Source of the DNA: UMGS946 sp048421225
GTDB lineage: Bacteria; Bacillota; Clostridia; Christensenellales; CAG-138
Length of the DNA: 5,640 nucleotides
Assembly (NCBI GenBank): GCA_048421225.1
Contig: DBFNRV010000027.1
Span: 1-5,640 of the forward strand
Direction of reading: 5' to 3'
Below, piece by piece: positions 1 through 4,319 of the stretch (positions within the stretch are counted from its first letter, which is position 1; each line of letters starts with the position of its first letter). The translations under genes and the position numbers were made by a program. The notes under the pieces are model-generated. The model did not search any database. It was not told the DNA's origin and was given only the letters and a program-made list of their open reading frames with translations.

Positions 1-1
1 G

Positions 2-208
2 AGCGGTAAGCGAACGCGTGCGGAAAAACTCAAAAAACGGAGCAATCCGTTTTTTGAACCGCCTATGGCGGTAATAGGTTCTAAGCCGCCGGAGGCAAAT
101 ATCAAATTCGTAATTTTGGGCGACATGCGCGGCCAAAATTACACCTTTTATGAACTAAATGATAAATTTATGCCGCATGGAACAACTGGCGCGCCTGTTA
201 TGCTATAA
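2..208 (+). CDS. Possible C-terminal part of an upstream gene, open at the left edge
   Basis: One frame is open from the left edge (base 2) through 68 codons to TAA at 206-208. The translation has a basic start (KRTRAEKLKKR), then a mixed segment including NIKFVILGDMRGQNYTFYEL, which reads more like a protein than random DNA. No start codon with a ribosome binding site is visible, so if real it begins outside the window. I do not recognise a family. Against it, a terminator-like hairpin (30-57) lies inside the frame, and a different frame has a TAA at 7-9 that could equally be the end of the upstream gene. The stop codon falls inside the -10 box of the next promoter. A coin-flip at best. Confidence 0.3.
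   Translation, partial: SGKRTRAEKLKKRSNPFFEPPMAVIGSKPPEANIKFVILGDMRGQNYTFYELNDKFMPHGTTGAPVML
30..57. terminator. Bidirectional intrinsic terminator-like hairpin
   Basis: A perfect 12-bp inverted repeat (TCAAAAAACGGA at 30-41, TCCGTTTTTTGA at 46-57) encloses GCAA, a GNRA-type tetraloop. A CGGA/TCCG core flanked by A6 and T6 is the classic layout of an intrinsic terminator that works in both directions. It would end an upstream transcript before the promoter at 201-209. The alternative is a chance palindrome inside the open frame 2-208, but a 12-bp perfect stem with a GNRA loop makes that less attractive. Confidence 0.6.
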
Positions 209-209
209 T
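201..209 (+). promoter_or_regulatory. Extended -10 promoter of the NAGPA operon
   Basis: TGCTATAAT is a perfect extended -10 element (TGnTATAAT). No good -35 hexamer sits 16-19 bp upstream, which is usual for extended -10 promoters. Transcription would start near 215 and give a leader of about 35 nt before the ATG at 249. Confidence 0.6.
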
Positions 210-248
210 CCAATGTGCAGCAACACTTTGCTTTTTGTGAGGTAAAAT

Positions 249-1334
249 ATGAACGATCTCAACAACAATAACGGCGGCGGGCGGCGTCAGAATTGGGAGC
301 GCGGCGTACAAAACAGCCGCGGAGACTATGACAAGAGCGGGCACAGGCCATCGAAAAAGCGGCGCAAGCATACGCCCGTATGGCTGCTTGTATTTGCGGA
401 CACCATCGCAATCGGGCTTTTCCTCTGCGTATTTTCCTATTTTCATCATGTTAACCCCATATACAGGCACGAGGACCCCATAAAGCTTCCTCAAAGCACC
501 ACCGCCCCGCCCTCCGTAAACGCGGCAAGCCCAACGCCGGACGGCACAACCCCGCCGGCCAGTCCCACGCCGACCGACGAAGCAGCGGGAAACTTTGCCG
601 GAAAGTTCCTTAACGCCGGCGAAGCCCCAATAAAGACCGCTACCACCTATAAAAGCGAAAACGTTAACGTGACCGTTGAAACCCGAAACGCGGGCGGCGC
701 CGTTTACCATATAGCCGATATCTATGTCACGGACGTTAAATTCATAAAAGCCGCTATGGCGGGCGGCGACTACGGCTCAAGCTGGAAGAACAAGGCCCCT
801 GTCAATGAAATCGGCGCCTCCGTAAACGCCTTTGTAGCGATAAACGGCGACCAGTGCACCGCGCACCGCGAAGGCGTTGTAGTTAGAAACGGTACGCTCT
901 ACCGCGACACGGTATACCGCGACGTGTGCGTGCTGAACTATGACGGAACCCTTGAAACCATACCCCAGGCCCAGTTCGACATATCAAGCATAAAGGAAAA
1001 AGGCGCGTGGCAGGTATGGTCGTTCGGGCCGATGCTGCTGGACAATGGAAAACCGATGACCGAATTCAACAGCGACGTGAAGAGGGCGAACCCCCGAAGC
1101 GCCATTGGCATGATAGAGCCGGGGCATTACGTATTTATCGCCGTGGACGGGCGCGGCAGCTCCCCCGGCTTGTCGCTTGAGGAGCTTTCGCGGCTTTTCT
1201 ATGACCTTGGCTGCGTTACCGCCTATAACCTCGACGGCGGCGACACCTCGGCGATGGCCGTGGACGGAAAGATCTACTCCACGCCGTCCGGCGAACGCGA
1301 CGCAACGGACATCATCTACGTTGCAATGGATTAG
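249..1334 (+). CDS. Membrane-anchored phosphodiester glycosidase (NAGPA) domain protein
   Basis: 361 residues. A basic, Asn/Gly-rich cytoplasmic tail (1-41) leads to one hydrophobic helix at about 43-64, then a Pro/Thr/Ser-rich linker (about 80-113), so the rest should lie outside the membrane. Residues about 150-358 carry the NAGPA (phosphodiester glycosidase, formerly DUF2233) pattern: FVAINGDQ (195-202), GVVVRNGTLY (209-218), WSFGPMLLDNG (257-267), NPRSAIG (281-287), VFIAVDGR (295-302) and the late NLDGGDTSAM (327-336). Family members are typified by the uncovering enzyme that removes N-acetylglucosamine from a phosphodiester. Bacterial members are thought to act on cell-envelope glycans, and the substrate here is unknown. 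The usual NLDGGGSST is NLDGGDTSA here, a variation in the third Gly. The start is supported by GTGAGG at 237-242, 6 nt before ATG. The next gene's Shine-Dalgarno overlaps the stop, so the two form an operon. Confidence 0.9.
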   Translation: MNDLNNNNGGGRRQNWERGVQNSRGDYDKSGHRPSKKRRKHTPVWLLVFADTIAIGLFLCVFSYFHHVNPIYRHEDPIKLPQSTTAPPSVNAASPTPDGTTPPASPTPTDEAAGNFAGKFLNAGEAPIKTATTYKSENVNVTVETRNAGGAVYHIADIYVTDVKFIKAAMAGGDYGSSWKNKAPVNEIGASVNAFVAINGDQCTAHREGVVVRNGTLYRDTVYRDVCVLNYDGTLETIPQAQFDISSIKEKGAWQVWSFGPMLLDNGKPMTEFNSDVKRANPRSAIGMIEPGHYVFIAVDGRGSSPGLSLEELSRLFYDLGCVTAYNLDGGDTSAMAVDGKIYSTPSGERDATDIIYVAMD

Positions 1335-1344
1335 GAGGTCCGCC

Positions 1345-1536
1345 ATGCTTAAAAAAATTCTTCCCCATTTTTGTATTATACTTTCCGTCGTGATGCTTGT
1401 GTTCCTGATAATAGACCAGGTAAACTCCGCAATGGCCTTTATCAACAATCAGGGGACAAAGGTGATAATGATAGTGTTTTCCATCCTCGTGCTGCTTATG
1501 TCCATACTCTATGTAGCCGACCAGCGAAAGCACTAA
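1345..1536 (+). CDS. Small two-helix membrane protein
   Basis: 63 residues with two hydrophobic helices (about 5-24 and 38-57) joined by a short polar loop containing DQVNSAMAFINNQGTK, and a basic tail (RKH). No catalytic motif is visible and I cannot name a function. The start at 1345 is fixed by AGGAGG (1333-1338), 6 nt upstream. That Shine-Dalgarno overlaps the TAG of the NAGPA gene (1332-1334), so translation is probably coupled. The same frame is open further upstream, but that part lies inside the NAGPA gene and reads as a shadow. Co-transcription suggests a membrane role alongside the NAGPA protein, which is inference only. Confidence 0.75.
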   Translation: MLKKILPHFCIILSVVMLVFLIIDQVNSAMAFINNQGTKVIMIVFSILVLLMSILYVADQRKH

Positions 1537-1561
1537 CGACACGCACCGGCAAGATTAATAT

Positions 1562-1609
1562 GGCTCCGCGCCGCATAGCTTTCTTATATGCCGGCGCGGG
1601 GCCGTTTTC
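1562..1609 (+). terminator. GC-rich hairpin ending the NAGPA operon
   Basis: GGCTCCGCGCC then GCATA (1562-1577) pairs with TATGC, a bulged C and GGCGCGGGGCC (1587-1603), giving about 16 bp with one G·U pair and a short loop. GTTTTC follows. The run of four Ts is short, so termination may be leaky. It lies 25 nt after the stop of the small membrane gene. A second GC-rich inverted repeat follows at once (1612-1627). Confidence 0.5.
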
Positions 1610-1611
1610 AC

Positions 1612-1627
1612 GGCGCGCCTTGGCGCG
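1612..1627. repeat. Short GC-rich inverted repeat
   Basis: GCGCGC-CTTG-GCGCGC style symmetry directly follows the terminator-like hairpin and continues into a GC-only stretch. No T-run follows. It may back up the preceding hairpin. Confidence 0.3.
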
Positions 1628-1662
1628 CGCGGCGCCTATCCGCCCCCGCTAAGCCCGTCACC

Positions 1663-1683
1663 ATATGAAAAAGTGTTTCATAT
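1663..1683. promoter_or_regulatory. 21-bp near-palindrome, candidate operator of the hydrolase gene
   Basis: ATATGAAA (1663-1670) and TTTCATAT (1676-1683) are perfect inverted copies around AAGTG. Counting the inner A/T pair, 9 of 10 positions are symmetric. The right arm overlaps a TATTAT (1681-1686) that could be a -10 box. An alternative -10, TATAAA, is at 1692-1697, and neither has a convincing -35. Size and position fit a dimeric repressor site (TetR, MarR or ArsR type). No such regulator is encoded in this window. Confidence 0.4.
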
Positions 1684-1728
1684 TATGAGCATATAAAGAA
1701 TATGCGTTAATGGAGGCCGCTTACAGAC

Positions 1729-2547
1729 ATGGTTTATATGAGATCCAATGACGGCGTTCGCATCGCCGTATATGAATACAATCCGCAGGGGCGTGAAACC
1801 GTGCTGCTGGTACATGGCTGGCCGCTGTCGAACATGATGTACGAATACCAGCTCGAACCGCTGATCTGCCTCGGCTACAGGGTTATAACCCTTGACCTGC
1901 GCGGCTTCGGCCGCTCGGACGTGCCGGCGGACGGCTACTGCTACGACCGGATGGCCGCTGACATTTACTCGGCCGTCCGCTTCATGGGGCTTGGCGCGTT
2001 CACGCTTGTCGGATTCTCCATGGGCGGCGCCATCGCGCTGAGGTATATGCGGCTGTATAAGGGCCGCGGCGTTAAAAAGCTGATACTGCTCGCCGCCGCC
2101 GCCCCGTCGTGGACGCAGCGCCCTGGATTCCCCTATGGGCTGACACGGCAGTATGTAAACGGCCTGATCAAAAAGGCCTCCGCCGACCGGCCCGCTCTGG
2201 CGTACAGCTTCAGTCATGACCAGCTCTTCGCTTCCCCCCAATCCGGGGCTGTAAAAAACTGGTTTAATGATATAGCGCTTTCGGCTTCGGGCATCGGCAC
2301 GGTGCGCGCCGCGACAGCACTGCGCGACGAGGACGGCAGGCCGGACCTGTCCGCCGTGTGCGTGCCAACGGTAATTATCCACGGCGCGAAGGACATCGTA
2401 GTGTCAAACGACCTGGCAAACGTCCAGCATCAGGGAATAAAGGGCTCCAAGCTGTACACCCTTGAGAACAGCGGCCACGGCGTTTTCTACGACGAACTTG
2501 AGCGCTTTAACAAAATATTCCTCTCCGCGATCGAGGAGCCCTGCTGA
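1729..2547 (+). CDS. Alpha/beta hydrolase (haloperoxidase/esterase-like)
   Basis: 272 residues, the normal length for single-domain alpha/beta hydrolases of the non-haem chloroperoxidase/arylesterase type. Visible landmarks in order: the oxyanion-hole segment LVHGWPLS (27-34), DLRGFGRSD (56-64), the nucleophile elbow GFSMGG with Ser97 (95-100), the acid in HGAKDIVV with Asp222 (218-225), and the catalytic His250 in NSGHGVF. The lid between about 125 and 195 has no recognisable substrate signature. No signal peptide is seen, so it is cytoplasmic. Substrate is unknown; these enzymes hydrolyse esters or similar bonds, and metabolite or xenobiotic turnover is possible. The start is at 1729, 12 nt after TGGAGG (1711-1716). 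The in-frame ATG at 1738 would be too far from it. The gene appears monocistronic, with the near-palindrome at 1663-1683 upstream and a hairpin at 2581-2602 downstream. Confidence 0.93.
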   Translation: MVYMRSNDGVRIAVYEYNPQGRETVLLVHGWPLSNMMYEYQLEPLICLGYRVITLDLRGFGRSDVPADGYCYDRMAADIYSAVRFMGLGAFTLVGFSMGGAIALRYMRLYKGRGVKKLILLAAAAPSWTQRPGFPYGLTRQYVNGLIKKASADRPALAYSFSHDQLFASPQSGAVKNWFNDIALSASGIGTVRAATALRDEDGRPDLSAVCVPTVIIHGAKDIVVSNDLANVQHQGIKGSKLYTLENSGHGVFYDELERFNKIFLSAIEEPC

Positions 2548-2580
2548 TTATCCCGCCTTACAATCCATACTTAAAACATA

Positions 2581-2602
2581 GGGTCCGGTACGTTCCGGAC
2601 CC
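2581..2602. terminator. Probable terminator hairpin after the hydrolase
   Basis: GGGTCCGG and CCGGACCC form a perfect 8-bp stem around TACGTT, 33 nt after the hydrolase stop. The downstream tract is only TTGTAG then AT-rich sequence, so it is a weak intrinsic terminator at best. Confidence 0.45.
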
Positions 2603-2622
2603 TTGTAGAATTAAATTAAAAT

Positions 2623-2697
2623 ACCCGTTTGCCCTTAAGCGGCTGCGGCGCTTAACGCCCGTCCTTAGGCATCGCGCCAAAACGGGTGGGAGCCTAA
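2623..2697 (+). ncRNA. Candidate structured RNA with pseudoknot topology
   Basis: Four arms interleave: ACCCGTTT (2623-2630) pairs with AAACGGGT (2680-2687), and TTAGGC (2665-2670) pairs with GCCTAA (2692-2697). This is the ABA'B' order of a pseudoknot. Nested in the first loop is a perfect 7-bp hairpin, TTAAGCG/CGCTTAA (2635-2641, 2649-2655). The sequence lies between the hydrolase terminator and the leftward XRE gene, where no ORF with a ribosome binding site is evident. I do not recognise an RNA family, and the reverse strand could be the functional one. A TAAAAT (2617-2622) lies just upstream but has no -35 partner. Confidence 0.3.
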
Positions 2698-2772
2698 AGC
2701 TTTACGCCCCTGCGGCCCTTGTTTCCATTGTCCGCTTAATCTACTTAGCTTTAACTCCATAGCATTGAGTTT

Positions 2773-2809
2773 GGCCTGTTTTATGTCCTCGTAGAACATA
2801 AAACAGGCC
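2773..2809. repeat. Perfect 14-bp-arm inverted repeat
   Basis: GGCCTGTTTTATGT (2773-2786) and ACATAAAACAGGCC (2796-2809) are perfect inverted copies around 9 nt (CCTCGTAGA). Neither side has a T-run, so a simple intrinsic terminator is unlikely. It is the strongest symmetric element between the hydrolase and the regulatory island, about 80 nt beyond the stop of the leftward XRE gene. It could end that transcript with help from a factor, or be a recombinase or DNA-binding protein site. The rest of 2698-2891 shows only a short AACTC/GAGTT symmetry at about 2755-2771 and no gene. Confidence 0.55.
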
Positions 2810-2891
2810 GTACAGGACATACCATGGCAATTCGTTTAAAAGGAAGCTGCCAGTAGTTATTATTTCACTCTCTGTAAGACATAAAATAAAA

Positions 2892-3239
2892 TTATCCGTT
2901 TTTGATATCGTTTCTGTGATTCATATAGACTTTAATAGAATCAAGGATATACTTTCTTTCGTTAAGCGATAGAAGACTTGCGCAGTTAAATATCTCAGTC
3001 ATCATACTGTCGCTCTTATCCAAGTCGTCCCTCTCCATTTTACCTTTACCTGTCATAAGCCAGCTCTGGTTAATGTCCAATACCGAGCAAAGCGCCTGTA
3101 AAACCAAAGGATGGGGCTGAGTTTTATTGTATTCAATATTGGCGATTACTCCACGCGAAACGCCGATGGATTCGGCCAGCCTGCTTTGGGTGTAACCTTT
3201 TGATTTACGCGCCTGTTTTAACCTGCCTGAAACGCTCAT
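2892..3239 (-). CDS. XRE-family (Cro/CI-type) repressor
   Basis: 115 residues. A lambda-repressor-like helix-turn-helix spans about 6-61, with the recognition region in YTQSRLAESIGVSRGVIANI (16-35), followed by NQSWLMTGKG (57-66), typical of this family. An acidic linker (69-77) leads to a C-terminal helical segment (78-109) that probably dimerises. There is no Ser-Lys autocleavage domain, so it is not a LexA/CI-type self-cleaving repressor. The start is supported by GAGGAGG six bases before the ATG on the minus strand. It faces away from the 67-residue gene at 3414 across a control region with a promoter for each (see 3267-3294 and 3328-3356), the layout of a phage or ICE immunity switch. 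The gene is AT-richer than the hydrolase side, fitting acquired DNA. It most likely represses the rightward unit and itself. Confidence 0.93.
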   Translation of the reverse strand: MSVSGRLKQARKSKGYTQSRLAESIGVSRGVIANIEYNKTQPHPLVLQALCSVLDINQSWLMTGKGKMERDDLDKSDSMMTEIFNCASLLSLNERKYILDSIKVYMNHRNDIKNG

Positions 3240-3266
3240 TTTACTACCTCCTCATAACGTAATACA

Positions 3267-3294
3267 ATAATAATACACGAGTATGCATTGTCAA
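3267..3294 (-). promoter_or_regulatory. Leftward promoter of the XRE repressor gene
   Basis: On the minus strand, TTGACA (3289-3294) and TATTAT (3267-3272) are separated by 16 bp. An overlapping TATTAT (3270-3275) would give 13 bp and is less likely. The start of transcription would be near 3260, about 20 nt before the ATG at 3239. Confidence 0.65.
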
Positions 3295-3306
3295 GTCAAC
3301 ATAGAA

Positions 3307-3366
3307 TTATAAAGTCATTATATAGTATTGACAAGGTAATTGGGAGATAGTATCATGACTTTATAA
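3307..3366. promoter_or_regulatory. Paired operator half-sites bracketing the rightward promoter
   Basis: TTATAAAGTCAT (3307-3318) recurs as its exact reverse complement ATGACTTTATAA (3355-3366), 12 of 12 bases, with centres 48 bp apart. The left copy lies upstream of the rightward -35 and about 13 bp from the leftward -35. The right copy abuts and overlaps the end of the rightward -10. A dimeric repressor bound at both could block the rightward promoter and loop the DNA. The leftward XRE protein is the natural candidate, which is inference. Confidence 0.6.
3328..3356 (+). promoter_or_regulatory. Rightward promoter of the small-gene unit
   Basis: TTGACA (3328-3333) and TATCAT (3351-3356) are separated by exactly 17 bp. 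The -35 is perfect and the -10 matches 5 of 6. Transcription would begin near 3363, giving a leader of about 50 nt to the ATG at 3414. Confidence 0.75.
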
Positions 3367-3413
3367 AGCAATTAGATGAATTAATAATACATTAATGAAA
3401 TGGGGAAAGGAAA

Positions 3414-3617
3414 ATGAAGTCTTTTAATAGCAGTGAAGATGATAAGGTGTTAGATGAAATCATTGAAAACGTGAGTAAGCTGACTATCGAAAAGCAGGCA
3501 CGGATATTAGAACTGATAAGGGCAATGTTATATACGAGAAGATGTATTGAACAAGAAGTAAAACGGGAGAGTGACAGGAGCTGTTTAACAGGTTCGGATG
3601 ATAAATGCTCTATATAA
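3414..3617 (+). CDS. Small helical protein resembling the tail of the divergent repressor
   Basis: 67 residues, no DNA-binding domain, predicted mostly helical, charged at both ends. Residues 10-42 align without gaps to residues 77-109 of the leftward XRE repressor: EI, S.L, IL, I and R are shared, and most other positions are conservative (for example KLTIEKQARILELIRAML against LLSLNERKYILDSIKVYM). This LS..E...IL..I..ML pattern is common in C-terminal helices of Firmicutes XRE regulators, where it is thought to dimerise. The gene is first behind the rightward promoter, preceded by GGGGAAAGG (3402-3410). A protein with only the dimerisation segment could antagonise the repressor by mixed dimers; this is inference. 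It is AT-rich like the repressor, unlike the GC-rich genes after it. Confidence 0.75.
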   Translation: MKSFNSSEDDKVLDEIIENVSKLTIEKQARILELIRAMLYTRRCIEQEVKRESDRSCLTGSDDKCSI

Positions 3618-3641
3618 GTTCTTATACAAGGTCAAAGACAG

Positions 3642-3746
3642 ATGGTGTTTAAACCACCGTTCAATTCAATCCAAGTGCAGCAAACTAAGAAAGTAATTCA
3701 GTATTCCGGAAGCTATAAAAACAATCCGAGCGACTTATATGCTTAA
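3642..3746 (+). CDS. Hidden 34-codon ORF overlapping the second XRE gene
   Basis: ATG at 3642 opens 34 codons to TAA at 3744-3746. The peptide begins MVFKPPFNSIQ and ends NNPSDLYA, an ordinary composition without repeats. AAGG (3628-3631) lies 10 nt upstream as a modest Shine-Dalgarno. Its last 8 bases, ATGCTTAA, contain the ATG of the second XRE gene (3739), which has no good Shine-Dalgarno of its own. That favours translational coupling and a real upstream ORF. It shares a frame with the 67-residue gene, 24 nt after its stop, so an alternative is a decayed extension of that gene. Function unknown. Confidence 0.5.
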   Translation: MVFKPPFNSIQVQQTKKVIQYSGSYKNNPSDLYA

Positions 3747-4026
3747 ATCAATGCGGCTCAGGTACCGCCTTACACAGGAGCAGCTTGCAAACCTCCTGTC
3801 CATGCCGGTATCGACCTACAGGGGTTATGAAAGCGGAAGGCGGGCCGTACCCGTCAAAACGCTGGCCATGCTGGCCGACCTCTACGGCACCACCATTACA
3901 TACCTTGCGGGGCTTACCGACTGCCCCGAGCCGCTGCCAATAAGCCCGCGTTATATTCCGCCTGGAAGGAATACCCTCCCCTCCGGACGGGATGGCGGCA
4001 CGGAGGGAGGAAACGGCCATGAATAG
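3739..4026 (+). CDS. XRE-family regulator with Pro/Gly-rich tail
   Basis: 95 residues. A helix-turn-helix covers about 2-58, with LTQEQLANLLSMPVSTYRGY (11-30) as the DNA-reading part, then YESGRRAVP (30-38) and the family-typical TITYLAGLTD (52-61). The remaining 34 residues are Pro/Gly/Arg-rich, poorly structured and unlike a known domain. The stretch encoding the tail end also supplies the Shine-Dalgarno of the next ORF. The ATG at 3739 fits the usual XRE N-terminus; it has little Shine-Dalgarno and lies in an 8-nt overlap with the 34-codon ORF, so it probably depends on coupling. As the second regulator of the rightward unit it could act like Cro against the leftward repressor, which is inference. 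It is GC-rich, unlike the AT-rich 3414 gene. Confidence 0.85.
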   Translation: MLKSMRLRYRLTQEQLANLLSMPVSTYRGYESGRRAVPVKTLAMLADLYGTTITYLAGLTDCPEPLPISPRYIPPGRNTLPSGRDGGTEGGNGHE

Positions 4027-4055
4027 CGTTACAATGGGCGGCGGCCGTTTCCTCC
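4006..4055 (+). promoter_or_regulatory. Hairpin burying a Shine-Dalgarno and start codon
   Basis: GGAGGAAACGGCC (4006-4018) and GGCCGTTTCCTCC (4043-4055) form a perfect 13-bp stem. The left arm is the Shine-Dalgarno of the ORF starting at 4019, and its ATG is the first codon of the 24-nt loop. Ribosomes finishing the XRE gene (stop 4024-4026) would melt the stem. A second, weaker anti-Shine-Dalgarno, CCTCCC (3975-3980), can pair with GGGAGG (4005-4010). Confidence 0.55.
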
Positions 4056-4108
4056 GGCGCCCAGAGGGCGGGGCTTCTCTTATATGGAGTGGGGCAGGGT
4101 TTATATAG
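4019..4108 (+). CDS. Hidden 29-codon ORF coupled to the XRE gene
   Basis: ATG at 4019 opens 29 codons to TAG at 4106-4108; the peptide starts MNSVTMGGGRFLRR and ends IWSGAGFI. GGGAGG (4005-4010) is 8 nt upstream, ideal spacing. It overlaps the XRE gene by 8 nt (ATGAATAG), the same style of junction as at 3739-3746. The Shine-Dalgarno is sequestered by the 13-bp hairpin, so translation should need passage of ribosomes through the XRE gene. No family recognised. It may be a leader peptide or a chance ORF in GC-rich DNA, and another frame (4084-4218) is open over its end. Confidence 0.35.
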   Translation: MNSVTMGGGRFLRRPEGGASLIWSGAGFI

Positions 4109-4113
4109 ACGGA

Positions 4114-4179
4114 CGCCCGCCGGACGCAAAAAAACCGCGGCATAGCGGAAACCGTGTCCGGCGGGCGGCTCCCGCTTTT
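4114..4179 (+). terminator. Long hairpin with an overlapping small terminator
   Basis: CGCCCGCCGGAC (4114-4125) and GTCCGGCGGGCG (4156-4167) form a perfect 12-bp stem with a nested CCGC/GCGG (4135-4138, 4145-4148). GCGGG-CGGCT-CCCGC-TTTT (4161-4179) is a separate small terminator-like hairpin. Its left arm lies inside the long stem, so the two cannot coexist. It starts 5 nt after the 29-codon ORF and probably ends the rightward transcript. Confidence 0.45.
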
Positions 4180-4183
4180 AGGA

Positions 4184-4238
4184 CAAAAAAACCCTGCGGG
4201 CTTCCTTTAAAGATGTAGGGGTTATAAAAAGGAAGCCC
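4184..4238 (-). terminator. Terminator of the leftward third XRE gene
   Basis: GGGCTTCCTTT (4198-4208) and AAAGGAAGCCC (4228-4238) are perfect 11-bp inverted arms with a 19-nt loop. Read leftward, the hairpin is followed by GCAGGG and then seven Ts (4185-4191 as A7 on the plus strand). The six bases before the T-run are unusual for a textbook terminator, but the site is right for the gene at 4299-4529. Confidence 0.5.
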
Positions 4239-4284
4239 ATTAGAGGCTTAAATGATAAATATGAAGGCTCTGGATACGGACTAT

Positions 4285-4319
4285 CGAAGAGCACAGAATC
4301 AGGACCTGTCCTCTCTTCG
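4285..4319. repeat. Stem-loop overlapping the third XRE stop codon
   Basis: CGAAGAG (4285-4291) and CTCTTCG (4313-4319) pair perfectly and enclose the palindromic AGGACCTGTCCT (4301-4312). The TGA of the leftward XRE gene lies inside. No T-run follows. It may protect the 3' end or slow ribosomes, or be incidental. Confidence 0.35.

Noticed and set aside
198..710. 170-codon minus-strand ORF
   Set aside because: Fully opposite the NAGPA gene, Gly/Arg/Val-rich translation with no domain and no ribosome binding site.
1177..1536. Longer version of the small membrane gene starting at 1177
   Set aside because: The upstream part lies inside the NAGPA gene in another frame; the AGGAGG at 1333-1338 fixes the start at 1345.
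1371..1652. 93-codon plus-strand ORF
   Set aside because: Runs out of frame through the small membrane gene and into the terminator hairpin; no Shine-Dalgarno.
1678..2382. 234-codon minus-strand ORF
   Set aside because: Antisense shadow of the alpha/beta hydrolase, a common effect of high third-position GC.
3748..4143. Minus-strand ORFs opposite the second XRE gene
   Set aside because: Low-complexity Pro/Arg/Gly translations with no ribosome binding site; shadows.
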